64,000 nt of DNA from Nocardia terpenica (lineage in GTDB: Bacteria; Actinomycetota; Actinomycetes; Mycobacteriales; Mycobacteriaceae). A model generated the notes under the pieces. It was not told where the DNA came from, ran no database searches, and worked only from the letters and a program-made list of their open reading frames with translations. The first letter of the stretch is position 1, and each line of letters opens with the position of its first letter. The stretch lies in the NCBI RefSeq assembly GCF_013186535.1, contig NZ_JABMCZ010000005.1, positions 992,001-1,056,000 on the forward strand, read 5' to 3'. This document shows positions 37,892 to 46,148 of the stretch, in pieces. The position numbers were made by a program, and so were the translations under genes.

Positions 37892-38044
37892 CTGCGCTGT
37901 TCCTCCTCGGCCCGCGACCCCGCGGTCACGTCGCGCCGATTCTGGCCGACCGATGTTGCGGACTGGTTGGCAATTGTTGCGGCCGGATAACACGCGACGC
38001 CGACCGTGCTGCGGCGAAGCGGTCGACGCGAGAGACTTGCCGGT

Positions 38045-38947
38045 GTGCCATCCGTTTTGCACCGTTATCGCTCGCCGTGGACCCGGACCATCGACATCGG
38101 GACCGAACTGCGGGCGCTGGGAGCATGGTGGACACGTCCCGAGCGAATCGTCCGCGGGCTCCGGGCGGTCCACGATTTTCTCGGCGGCGCCCCCGCCAGC
38201 TGCGCCTACGCCTTCACCCTGTTCGTGACGTGGTGGACGCTGCGCGGCATCAGCGATATCGCCGGGCACCGGCTGATCCTGTCGTTGTCGACGAATCTGC
38301 ACAATATGCGCCGCGATCCGCTCCAGGTGCTGGTGGCGTCGGCGTTCTGGACCGATGGCGGGCTCCCCTGGGTCGGTATCCTCGGATTCCTGACCGTGAT
38401 GGCCTTCGCCGAGCGCTGGCTCGGCACGCTGCGCTGGATCCTGGTCTTCGCGACCGGACACGTCGGGGCGACGCTGATCGTGGTCACCGGGATCTCATAT
38501 GCCGTGCACCACAGGCTGATTCCGGTGAAGGTGGCCGTCGCGCCGGATGTGGGCTCCTCGTACGGTTCCTCCGCGGTCCTCGCCGCCCTGGCGTTCCATC
38601 TGCGCGGCACGCCGCGGCTGCTGTGGATCGGCGGGCTGGTCGGCTGGTATCTGTTCGGGGTCTGGCGCGGGCGCACCTTCACCGACTACGGGCACCTGAC
38701 CGCGATCGTGATCGGCCTGATCGTCGGTGCGATCGCCGTGCTGGCGTCGCGGCGGCTGGAACGGGTCCGCGACCGCACGTCCGCGCTCGCCGCGGAGGTC
38801 TCGGCGACCGCACCGGCGGCGGGGGCGGCGCGCCCGCACGAGCGCCCCGACCCCGCCCCCGATTCAGCTCCGCGCGGGAACGAGCTGCCGCCCCCGCTGC
38901 AACAACCCCACGGCGGGCTCGACCAGGCGCGCGGCAATCGGGCCTAG
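38045..38947 (+). CDS. Rhomboid-like multi-spanning membrane protein
   Basis: A 300-residue protein with about six membrane helices. Helix one is near 45-65 (CAYAFTLFVTWWTLRGIS). HNMRRDPLQVLVASAFWTDGG resembles the early loop of rhomboids, and VGSSYGSSAVLAALAFHL replaces the GxSG serine motif with YGSSA, so the active-site serine may remain. H694-type histidine in a late helix may be in FTDYGHLTAIVIG. The GTG at 38045 is chosen. A Pro/Ala-rich tail of about 60 residues overlaps the convergent antiporter gene by 84 bp. Protease activity is uncertain. Confidence 0.72.
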   Translation: MPSVLHRYRSPWTRTIDIGTELRALGAWWTRPERIVRGLRAVHDFLGGAPASCAYAFTLFVTWWTLRGISDIAGHRLILSLSTNLHNMRRDPLQVLVASAFWTDGGLPWVGILGFLTVMAFAERWLGTLRWILVFATGHVGATLIVVTGISYAVHHRLIPVKVAVAPDVGSSYGSSAVLAALAFHLRGTPRLLWIGGLVGWYLFGVWRGRTFTDYGHLTAIVIGLIVGAIAVLASRRLERVRDRTSALAAEVSATAPAAGAARPHERPDPAPDSAPRGNELPPPLQQPHGGLDQARGNRA

Positions 38948-40048
38948 CACCGCCATGATCAGCACGTAGGCCGAGGCGAGCGCGGCCAGGTCGCCGTTCA
39001 CCGCGCCGACCGACACCGCCAGACCGGCGATGACGATCGAGAATTCGCCGCGCGCCACCAGCGCCGCGCCGGCGCGGGCGCGGCCCATGCGCCGAATGCC
39101 CTGCTGTCGCGCCGCCCACCAGCCGGTGCCGATCTTGGTCAGCATGGTCACCACCGCCAGCAGCACGGCCCAGCCCAGCACCGGCGGAATGGCCTGCGGA
39201 TCGGTATTGAGGCCGAAGGCGACGAAGAAGATCGCCGCGAACAGATCCCGCAGCGGCTCCAGCAGTTTCGTCGCATTGTGCGCGGTGGGCCCGGAGATGG
39301 CGATGCCCAGCAGGAAGGCGCCGACCGCGGCCGACACGTTCAGCGCCGAGGCCACCCCCGCCACCAGCAGACCCGCCCCCAGCAGCTTGAGCAGGAACAC
39401 CTCGCGATCGGAGCTGTCCACGATCGCGGACACGTAGCGGCCGTAGCGCAGCGCGACCACCAGCACGACGGTGATCGCCAGCAGCGCGATGGCCAGCGAG
39501 CGCAGCCCGGCCGCGAAGCCCACCCCGGCCAGGATGGTGGTGAGAATCGGCAGGTAGACGGCCATCGCCAGATCCTCGAACACCAGGATCGACAGCACCA
39601 CCGGGGTCTCCCGGTTACCGAGCCGACCCAGATCGTTGAGCACCTTGGCCACGATCCCGGACGAGGAGATGTATGTGACGCCGCCCATGGTGATGGCGCC
39701 GGTCGGACCCCAACCGAGGACCAGTGCCACCGCCACGCCCGGCGTCGCATTCAACACGATGTCGACCACGCCGGCCAGCCACGACCGGCGCAGTCCCGTC
39801 ATCAATTCCGGGGCGGTGTATTCCAGGCCCAGCAGCAACAGCAGCAGGACCACCCCGATTTCGCCTGCGATATGGCCGAATTCGGTGGCGGACTCGAGCT
39901 GGATCACCCCGCCCTTGCCGAAGGCCAGACCGCCTAACAGATACAGCGGGATCGGCGACATCCCGAACTTTCCCGCTAATCGCCCGAGCACCCCGAGGGC
40001 GAACAGAATGGAACCGAGTTGAACGAGTGCCAGAGCGGTCGACTCCAC
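38864..40048 (-). CDS. CPA2-family K+/H+ antiporter, KhtU-like
   Basis: A 394-residue membrane antiporter with about 12-13 helices. Typical segments are PIPLYLLGGLAFGKGG, EIGVVLLLLLLGLEYTAPEL, the discontinuous-helix motif ISSSGIVAKVLNDLGRL and SILVFEDLAMAVYLP with the transport Glu-Asp pair. The GTG at 40048 lies 4 bp after the stop of the KhtT-like gene. The pair resembles the KhtTU K+ efflux system, in which the soluble subunit gates the channel-like antiporter in response to nucleotide and pH. That role is inferred from family. Confidence 0.88.
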   Translation of the reverse strand: MESTALALVQLGSILFALGVLGRLAGKFGMSPIPLYLLGGLAFGKGGVIQLESATEFGHIAGEIGVVLLLLLLGLEYTAPELMTGLRRSWLAGVVDIVLNATPGVAVALVLGWGPTGAITMGGVTYISSSGIVAKVLNDLGRLGNRETPVVLSILVFEDLAMAVYLPILTTILAGVGFAAGLRSLAIALLAITVVLVVALRYGRYVSAIVDSSDREVFLLKLLGAGLLVAGVASALNVSAAVGAFLLGIAISGPTAHNATKLLEPLRDLFAAIFFVAFGLNTDPQAIPPVLGWAVLLAVVTMLTKIGTGWWAARQQGIRRMGRARAGAALVARGEFSIVIAGLAVSVGAVNGDLAALASAYVLIMAVLGPIAARLVEPAVGLLQRGRQLVPARS

Positions 40049-40052
40049 CGCA

Positions 40053-40544
40053 TCACCCGTCCGTCAGGATGGATAGGGCGGCGTCCAGGCCGTCCGGCGT
40101 GCCGACCACGACCAGCAGGTCACCGGCCGCGAGCACGTACTCCGGGCCCGGCGACGGCGACACCTGACCGGCCCGCATCACCGCGACGATCGACGCCTTG
40201 GTGCGGGTGCGCATCCGGGTGTCACCGAGCTCGCGGCCCTGATAGGGCGAATTCTCGGTGATCGGCAGCTGCCGGGTCACGATGCCCGGCATATCCCGAT
40301 GTTCGGCGTTGAGCTTCTCGACCAGCTGCGGTGCGCCGAGCAGATTCGCCAGCACCGCGGCCTCGTCGGTGGTCAGCGGAATCTGCGCCGCACATGCGTC
40401 CGGATCGTCCGTTTTGGAGAGGATCAGATCGATGCCGCCGTCGCGATGGGAGACCACCCCCACGCGGCGACCCGAGCGCGCTTCGAAATCCTTGCGTACC
40501 CCGATTCCGGGGAGTGCTGTCACGTCGACGTTCACATAGTTCAC
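40053..40544 (-). CDS. KhtT-like TrkA-C regulatory subunit
   Basis: A 163-residue cytoplasmic protein. The N-terminus VTALPGIGVRKDFEARSGRRVGVVSHRDGG is diagnostic of KhtT-like proteins. A TrkA-C (RCK-C) domain spans about 85-160 (RQLPITENSPYQGRELGDTRMR, then YVLAAGDLLVVVGT). It should bind a nucleotide ligand and control the antiporter encoded next. The GTG at 40544 overlaps the DUF952 stop as GTGA, so three genes form one translationally linked unit. Confidence 0.87.
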   Translation of the reverse strand: MNYVNVDVTALPGIGVRKDFEARSGRRVGVVSHRDGGIDLILSKTDDPDACAAQIPLTTDEAAVLANLLGAPQLVEKLNAEHRDMPGIVTRQLPITENSPYQGRELGDTRMRTRTKASIVAVMRAGQVSPSPGPEYVLAAGDLLVVVGTPDGLDAALSILTDG

Positions 40545-40927
40545 CCTAAGTCAGGCGGGGTGATCGCCGGAAAGACGCCGTCCGGACCCGGTCGGTATTC
40601 GGTGACCTCCGCGACCGCGGCGACCGGCACCGGACCGTACAGGTGCGGGAACAGCATGCCGTCCGGCCCGGCGGGCACGCCGGGCTCGAACCGCACGTCG
40701 CCGAGCAGGTCCGGGTCCAGCCACAGCAGCACCAGATCCCGCTGTCCGGCGTAGAACAGGTTGGCCGGGACGTGCACCTGTTCGGGCGTGGACAGGTGGA
40801 TGAAACCGTCGCTGTCCAGCGACGGGGCCCGCCGCTGTCCGCCGACCTGCGCCTGCGCCCACTCCTGCCGGGTGCACAGGTGAACCAGTCTGTGCGCCTT
40901 GCCAATTCGGTCATTCTCCGCAACCAT
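40541..40927 (-). CDS. DUF952 protein
   Basis: A 128-residue protein of the DUF952 family, known from glutathione-S-transferase-like contexts but without an assigned reaction. The hallmarks are LVHLCTRQEWAQAQ near the start, DGFIHLSTPEQV, LVLLWLDPDLLGDVRFEP and the FPHLYGPVPVAAV segment. First gene of the DUF952-khtT-khtU unit, so it may be simply co-regulated. Start at 40927 by the best N-terminal match. Confidence 0.87.
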   Translation of the reverse strand: MVAENDRIGKAHRLVHLCTRQEWAQAQVGGQRRAPSLDSDGFIHLSTPEQVHVPANLFYAGQRDLVLLWLDPDLLGDVRFEPGVPAGPDGMLFPHLYGPVPVAAVAEVTEYRPGPDGVFPAITPPDLG

Positions 40928-41278
40928 GGCTCGACCCTAGCCCACCCCTACCCCCGTGGCCTCGGAGTTTGCCGGAACCGGAGTGTGAGTGTCGGTAGTG
41001 CGGGGTAATCTCCGGGTAGACAACTGGATCGGCGAGTTCGTGGAGGTGAGCCACTGCGTTTGCCCTGTACGCGCAGGTGTGTTCGCTTTCAGCGAAACGC
41101 CTGGTCATGTTAGGGAAAACACAGAGAAACATCTCCGGGAACAAAGCCCCCGTCCCGAACGTCTGACAAAGTAGTCATATCCACTGCTGGGAAGTAGCGG
41201 TAGCGAGCCCGCGGAAGGGACCGTGGGCCCCATACCAGGTGAACGGTCTTCTGCGCCGGGAGCCAGGACGGAGGAGTC
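40928..41278. other. 351-bp divergent intergenic region
   Basis: This region separates DUF952 (minus) from the DUF7455-like gene (plus). The only notable signal is GGGAAC (41137-41142), 17 bases, then CGTC (41160-41163), one base from the SigE/SigH pattern GGGAAC-N17-CGTT. CTGACA and TCATAT downstream could instead be a weak SigA promoter. No gene seen. The long leader before 41279 may be transcribed. Confidence 0.35.
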
Positions 41279-41473
41279 ATGCCAGGAACACTGACTAGCA
41301 CCCCACTGACCGCGGTCGACCGTTGCGACCGCTGCGGGGCGGGCGCGCGGGTACGCGCAACCCTTCCCGGCGGTGGCGAGTTGCTCTTCTGCCAGCATCA
41401 CGCCAACGAGCACATGGAGCGCCTGCGTGAGCTCGAGGCCGTGATCGACACGGAGTCGGCGCCGGCGCTGTAA
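41279..41473 (+). CDS. Small Cys-rich DUF7455-type protein
   Basis: A 64-residue protein, LTAVDRCDRCGAGARVRATLPGGGELLFCQHHANEHMERL. The CDRCGA and FCQHHA pairs form a likely zinc site of CxxC...CxHH type. The ATG at 41279 has GGAGGAG upstream. Small proteins of this kind are common beside sigma-factor genes in mycolata and are annotated DUF7455. Function unknown. A possible stress-sigma promoter lies 130 bp upstream. Confidence 0.82.
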   Translation: MPGTLTSTPLTAVDRCDRCGAGARVRATLPGGGELLFCQHHANEHMERLRELEAVIDTESAPAL

Positions 41474-41587
41474 TCAGCTCCTCACGTCCGCTCGACCCAC
41501 AACTGAATCCTCCAACAGAACAACCCGAACGGGCGGCCGGTGTGGCCGCCCGTTCCGCGTGCCGAGGGATACGGCGCGGCCGCCCGC

Positions 41588-42343
41588 CTAACGTGACGTC
41601 GAGCGTCCTTCGATCCCGTCGATCAGGCGGGCCAGGCCGTAGGCGAAGGCGCCGTCGGGGTCGCCGGGGGCCTGGTAGTGCTGGCCGACCGCCGCGCCCA
41701 CGCGGCCCGACAGCGGGAAGTCGGCGGCGGGCATGAGCTCGGTCAGCAGCGGGCCGTGCACCTCCCACCACTGCGCGTCGCTCATCTCGCGGGCGCTGCG
41801 CCGCGCGGCCACCGCCATGCGGGCATTGCCCGTCGCGAACTCCGACAGCACCGCGATCACCCGGTCCATCTCCAGATCCGGCAGGCCGCTGCCGTCGAGC
41901 GCCTCGAGCTGGCGTTCGTAGCGGCGTAATCGCCCGGGCCCCAGCACGAGTCGCCACGGCGGAACCTCCAGCAGCCACGGGTGCGCGATCAGCTCCGAGC
42001 GCACCCCGTGGGCGATGGCGGCCATCCGCTCGCGCACCGGCAGCGCCGCGTCGATGGGCGCGTCGGCCTCGGCCACCGCGTCCACCATCAGCACGATCAG
42101 CGCCTCCTTGCTCGGCACGTAGGTGTACAGGCTCATCGGGCCCAGGCCCAGTTCGGCGGCGACCGCCCGGATGGACACCTTCTCGTAGCCGTCGCGGTCG
42201 GCGATCGCGACCGCGGTGCGCACCACCTCGTCGACGCTGATCGCCTGCTTGGGCCCCCGCCCGACCGGCCGCGACGGCAGGGCGTGCCGCCACAGCAGGC
42301 TCAGCAGTTGTTTCGCCTGGTCGGCGGGCGGTTCGGCGGCCAC
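41588..42343 (-). CDS. TetR/AcrR-family regulator
   Basis: A 251-residue repressor. The DNA-binding domain is at about 30-80: ISVDEVVRTAVAIADRDGYEKVSIRAVAAELGLGPMSLYTYVPSKEALIVLM, the standard TetR helix-turn-helix. The ligand domain is of the TetR-C type (AHPWLLEVPPWRLVLGPGRLRRYERQLEAL). GTG at 42343. It diverges from the SNF2 gene; the palindrome at 42361-42406 lies exactly between them and is the likely operator. The inducer is unknown. Confidence 0.88.
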   Translation of the reverse strand: MAAEPPADQAKQLLSLLWRHALPSRPVGRGPKQAISVDEVVRTAVAIADRDGYEKVSIRAVAAELGLGPMSLYTYVPSKEALIVLMVDAVAEADAPIDAALPVRERMAAIAHGVRSELIAHPWLLEVPPWRLVLGPGRLRRYERQLEALDGSGLPDLEMDRVIAVLSEFATGNARMAVAARRSAREMSDAQWWEVHGPLLTELMPAADFPLSGRVGAAVGQHYQAPGDPDGAFAYGLARLIDGIEGRSTSR

Positions 42344-42360
42344 GGCACGCTCCCGGGAAT

Positions 42361-42406
42361 CTCGGTACGCTGTACGACGTTAGAATACTTCGTACGCCGT
42401 ACCGAG
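42361..42406. promoter_or_regulatory. TetR operator palindrome
   Basis: CTCGGTACGCTGTACG (42361-42376) and CGTACGCCGTACCGAG (42391-42406) are inverted repeats with two mismatches and a 14-bp AT-rich spacer. It begins 17 bp above the TetR start codon and covers the shared promoter zone, so it fits an autoregulatory site controlling both directions. Confidence 0.7.
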
Positions 42407-42462
42407 TTACGAAGGGGTGCGTTCTGCCCATCACACACGCCACCTACCTGCCCGATCGACAC

Positions 42463-44187
42463 ATGTTCGCGCTGTGGAACTGGACCGGCCACGCGCCCGG
42501 TCCCGCGCCCGGCGAGGAACGGGAGACACTGGAACTCGCCCTGCCCGCCGGATCGGAGATCGCGGTGACCGCGGTGGACTGCGCACTGGCGGAGGCGGAT
42601 CGGTTCGCGGCCTTGGATATTGCCGCGCCCGGGGCGTCGGTGCTCGCCTGGCGCGCCGTGCTCGACGGTGAGCTCGACCCGGATCGGCTGCCGCCCGCCG
42701 CGCACGCGGTACCGAATGCCGCGGGGACCGCGATCGTCTCGGCCGCGCGGGCGGTGCGGGCGTGCGCCGACACGCTCGCGCTGGCCGCCGAACTGCGCTC
42801 GACGCTGAAGGCGGAGCTGCGGCCGTATCAGGTGCGCGGCATCGCCTGGCTGCGCGAGACCACCGCGGCGCACGGCGGGGCGGTGCTCGCCGACGAGATG
42901 GGACTCGGAAAGACCGTGCAGGCCATCGGCTATCTGCTCGGCCGCATCGCGGACGGGCCGCAGCTGGTGGTGTGCCCGACCTCGCTGGTCGGCAACTGGG
43001 CGCACGAGATCGAGCGATTCGCGCCGGGGCTGCGGCCGGTCATGTGGCGCGGCGGCGAACTCCCGGCCCCGACCCCGGGCACCGTGCTGGTGACCGGGTA
43101 TCCGACGCTGCGCGGGCACGGTGGCGTGCTCGCCGGACAGCACTGGGCGACAGCGGTTTTCGACGAGGCGCAGGTGCTGAAGAATCCGCGCACCCAGCTG
43201 GCGCGCGCCGCCCGCACCCTGGCGGCCGACGCCCGGGTGGCGCTGACCGGCACGCCGGTGGAGAACCACCTCGACGAGCTGTGGGCGCTGCTGAATCTGG
43301 TCGTGCCGCGGGCGTTCACGCACAAGGCGCAGTTCCGGCGGCGATTCGTGCGCCCGATCCAGGAGGGTTCGGCGCCGGCCGCGGCGCGGTTGCGCGACGC
43401 GCTGGAGCCGATCGTGCTGGTGCGCAAGAAGGTTCAGGTGGCGGCCGCGCTGCCGCCGAAGATCCACTGCGATCTGGTGTGCGATCTCACCGCCGAGCAG
43501 CAGCGGCTCTACGACGAGCAGCTCGATCGCGCCGAGGCCGAGGGCTTCGGCACGGGCGCGCAGCGGCACAGCCGGGTGCTGGCGGCGCTGACCGCGCTCA
43601 AGCAGGTCTGCAACCATCCGGGCCTGGTGACCGGCGACCTCGGCGAATTGGCCGGGCGCTCCGGCAAATTCGACGTGTGCGCGGATATCGTCGCCAACAA
43701 TCTGGAGCTGGGCGCGCCCACGCTGATCTTCACCCAGTACCGGCGCACGGGCGAGCTGCTGGTCCGGCACTGCGCGGAGCGGTTCGGCGTGGCCGCGCCG
43801 TTCTTCCACGGCGGGTTGGATCAGGCCGAGCGCGCCGCGATCGTCCGGGACTTCCAGGCTCCCGACGGGCCACCGGTGCTGATCCTGAGCCTGCGCGCGG
43901 CGGGCACCGGCCTGACCCTCACCCGCGCCGCGGACGTCGTGCACTACGACCGATGGTGGAATCCGGCGGTGGAGGCCCAGGCGTCCGACCGCGCCCACCG
44001 GATCGGGCAGACCCGGCCGGTCACCGTCACCACGCTGACCACCGGTACCACCGTGGAGGAGCACATCGCGGGCATGCACGACCGCAAGTCCGCCCTCGCC
44101 GATCTGGGCGGCGCGAGCATTGCCGCGCTGGCCCGCCTCGACGACGACCATTTGCTGGATGTCCTGCGCCGGAAGCGAGGCAACTGA
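42463..44187 (+). CDS. SNF2-family helicase/ATPase
   Basis: A 574-residue SF2 ATPase from the ATG at 42463. Motif I is LADEMGLGKTVQ (about residue 144), II is VFDEAQVLKN, III LTGTPVENH, and the C-terminal half contains IFTQYRRTGELL and DRAHRIGQTRPV (VI). Similarity to actinobacterial SNF2 proteins appears to extend upstream to LPITHATYLPDRH, starting at a CTG at 42424 that is preceded by GAAGGGG six bases away, so a non-standard start is possible. Followed 1 bp later by a SWIM-domain gene. These ATPases remodel protein-DNA complexes; the role here is unknown. Confidence 0.9.
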   Translation: MFALWNWTGHAPGPAPGEERETLELALPAGSEIAVTAVDCALAEADRFAALDIAAPGASVLAWRAVLDGELDPDRLPPAAHAVPNAAGTAIVSAARAVRACADTLALAAELRSTLKAELRPYQVRGIAWLRETTAAHGGAVLADEMGLGKTVQAIGYLLGRIADGPQLVVCPTSLVGNWAHEIERFAPGLRPVMWRGGELPAPTPGTVLVTGYPTLRGHGGVLAGQHWATAVFDEAQVLKNPRTQLARAARTLAADARVALTGTPVENHLDELWALLNLVVPRAFTHKAQFRRRFVRPIQEGSAPAAARLRDALEPIVLVRKKVQVAAALPPKIHCDLVCDLTAEQQRLYDEQLDRAEAEGFGTGAQRHSRVLAALTALKQVCNHPGLVTGDLGELAGRSGKFDVCADIVANNLELGAPTLIFTQYRRTGELLVRHCAERFGVAAPFFHGGLDQAERAAIVRDFQAPDGPPVLILSLRAAGTGLTLTRAADVVHYDRWWNPAVEAQASDRAHRIGQTRPVTVTTLTTGTTVEEHIAGMHDRKSALADLGGASIAALARLDDDHLLDVLRRKRGN

Positions 44188-44188
44188 T

Positions 44189-44749
44189 ATGCCCGACAAC
44201 GAATTCGGCTACACCGCCTGGGGCATGGACTGGGTCCGCCTCGCCGAACCCCTGACGACGACCCGGCCCGAGCCGCTGCTCCCCCGCGCCCGCAGCATCG
44301 CCCGCAACGGCGGGGTGCGGCTCGAGATCGAGGGCACGGTGGTGCGCGCGAGCATTCATCGCGGCGCGCAGGCGTCGGTGACGCATCTGGAGCTGACGCC
44401 GCTCCCGGCCGCGACGATCGCCGCCATCGCGGCGCTGATCCCCGGTGCCGCAGTCGAACTCGCCGATGAGCATCGGGCCACGATCAGCGCCGCGGGCATC
44501 GCCGTCGCGCCCCGACCGCTCGGTACCGACTGTTCCTGCCGCGCCCGCACCACCCGGTGCCTGCACGTGCTGGCCACGTGCTACGCACTGGCCCGCCGGG
44601 TGGACGAGAACCCTTGGCTGGCACTGGATCTCCAGGGGTACCGCGGCGGTGGAGCACCGGCCGCCGCGGACCCGGCCGCCCCGCCGCCGCACTGGACGCC
44701 GATCGATACGCTCGATCCGGCACGATATTTCGACGCCGTGGCGTCGTGA
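44189..44749 (+). CDS. SWIM zinc-finger protein paired with SNF2 helicase
   Basis: A 186-residue protein. The SWIM motif CxC...CxH is present as DCSCRARTTRCLHVLATCYALARRVDENPW (about 112-141), expected to bind zinc and DNA or protein. The N-terminal part, WGMDWVRLAEPL...RARSIARNGGVRLEIEGTVVRASI, is typical of SWIM proteins encoded beside SNF2 genes. ATG at 44189, one base after the helicase stop, so the two are co-translated and probably act together. Confidence 0.85.
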   Translation: MPDNEFGYTAWGMDWVRLAEPLTTTRPEPLLPRARSIARNGGVRLEIEGTVVRASIHRGAQASVTHLELTPLPAATIAAIAALIPGAAVELADEHRATISAAGIAVAPRPLGTDCSCRARTTRCLHVLATCYALARRVDENPWLALDLQGYRGGGAPAAADPAAPPPHWTPIDTLDPARYFDAVAS

Positions 44750-44755
44750 GGTCGT

Positions 44756-45322
44756 TCAGGGGCGGCGGGCCTGGAAGCGGAAGCTGCCGACGCCCCTCTC
44801 GACCTCGACATCGCTGAAGCCCACCCGGGCGAGGCGGTCCTTCAGGGTGTACGGCGACACGGGGACGCAGGTGTCGCCCAGGTGCAGCAGCCGGAACGAC
44901 AGGCTGTCCAGGCCGTCGCAGCCGACGAACGTCCCGCCGGGGCGCAGCACCCGCAGCGCCTCGGCGAAGACGGCGTCCTGCTGTTCCGGCGACGGCACGT
45001 GGTGCAGCATGGTGAACGACACGACCGCGCTGAACTCCCCGTCCGGCAACGGCATTGCCGCGCCGTCGCCCTCCAGGATCCGCACCCCGTCGCCGTGCCG
45101 GGCGCGCAGCCGGGCCGCGAGCGCCGGATCGATCTCCAGCCCGGTGAGCGCCCCGGTCCGCGACCGCAGCGTCGGCACGTTCGCGCCGTAACCGGGGCCG
45201 ATCTCGAGGGTGGCCGCACCGAGATCCAGGCCGGACAGCGCCCACGGGACGAGCCGGGTCGAGCTGGCCTTCTCCCAGCGCTTCGAGCTGCACAGCCACC
45301 GGTGTACGAGGTTCATTCCCAT
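44756..45322 (-). CDS. Class I SAM-dependent methyltransferase
   Basis: A 188-residue small methyltransferase. SAM-binding motif I is TLEIGPGYGANVPTL (about 37-51), with LTGLEIDP as the ribose-binding acidic end of strand 2 and ALRVLRPGGTFVG as the post-motif. FSAVVSFTMLHHVPSPEQQ fits motif IV of UbiE/Methyltransf_11 proteins. ATG at 45322; an ATG two codons later is possible. Convergent with the SWIM gene and divergent from the AraC gene. Substrate unknown. Confidence 0.82.
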   Translation of the reverse strand: MGMNLVHRWLCSSKRWEKASSTRLVPWALSGLDLGAATLEIGPGYGANVPTLRSRTGALTGLEIDPALAARLRARHGDGVRILEGDGAAMPLPDGEFSAVVSFTMLHHVPSPEQQDAVFAEALRVLRPGGTFVGCDGLDSLSFRLLHLGDTCVPVSPYTLKDRLARVGFSDVEVERGVGSFRFQARRP

Positions 45323-45377
45323 GTCGACGACGGTAAGGGTCGCCTAAAATGTCCGCCAGGCGCTACGGTGACAAGCT

Positions 45378-46145
45378 GTGTCGCAGAACGGTCATCCGGT
45401 GGTGATGGACGCGCCGACCGGGTCCACGGCCATGGTGTTCGGTGCCAGCGTGCTGCCCGCCGGGCACTGGTTCGAGCTGCACGAGCATCCGCAGCACCAG
45501 ATCGTCTGGGCGTCGAGGGGAGTGCTGGGCGTGCGGGTGGGCGGCGGGCACTGGGTGCTGCCGCCGACCCGGGCGCTGTGGGTGCCCGGCGGCACCCCGC
45601 ACCGCACCGGCACCTCGGATGGGGCGGCCATGCGCGGCATCTTTCTCGAGCCCCGGCGCTGCCCGGTCGCCTTCACCGCACCCACCATGCTGCGGGTGAG
45701 CCGATTGCTGCACGAGCTGTTCGACCATCTCACCGCGCAGACCACGGCCCCCGCGCAGCGCCGCCGCGCCGAGGCGGTGGTCTTCGACCTGCTGGACCCC
45801 GTCGAGGTGATCCCGGTCGGCGCTCCCCTCCCCACCGACGCCCGAGCCCGGACGGTGGCCGACGCCCTGCTGCGCAACCCCGCCGATGACCGCACCCTGG
45901 CGCAGCTCGCGGCGGTGGCCGCCGCCAGTCCTCGTACCCTGGCGCGTGCGTTCCTCGCCGACACCGGAATCACCTTCGGCCAGTGGCGGACTCAGATCCG
46001 CCTGGCCGCCTCCCTGCCCCTGCTCGCCGCGGGCCTGCCGGTGGCCCGCATCGCCGAACGAGTCGGCTACCGCACGCCCAGCGCCTATGTGGCCGCGTTC
46101 CGTCGCACGGTCGGGGTGTCTCCCGGGCGCTACTTCGCGCGGTGA
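45378..46145 (+). CDS. AraC-family transcriptional regulator
   Basis: A 255-residue regulator with an N-terminal cupin-like sensor (HWFELHEHPQHQIVWASRGVLGVRV, VLPPTRALWVPGGTPH) and a C-terminal two-helix-turn-helix AraC domain (TLAQLAAVAAASPRTLARAFLADTGITFGQWRTQIRL through RIAERVGYRTPSAYVAAFRRTVGVSPGRYF). Cupin-AraC proteins of this layout include NimR/RipA-like regulators. GTG at 45378. Target genes are not obvious; the divergent methyltransferase is the nearest candidate. Confidence 0.88.
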   Translation: MSQNGHPVVMDAPTGSTAMVFGASVLPAGHWFELHEHPQHQIVWASRGVLGVRVGGGHWVLPPTRALWVPGGTPHRTGTSDGAAMRGIFLEPRRCPVAFTAPTMLRVSRLLHELFDHLTAQTTAPAQRRRAEAVVFDLLDPVEVIPVGAPLPTDARARTVADALLRNPADDRTLAQLAAVAAASPRTLARAFLADTGITFGQWRTQIRLAASLPLLAAGLPVARIAERVGYRTPSAYVAAFRRTVGVSPGRYFAR

Positions 46146-46148
46146 CGG

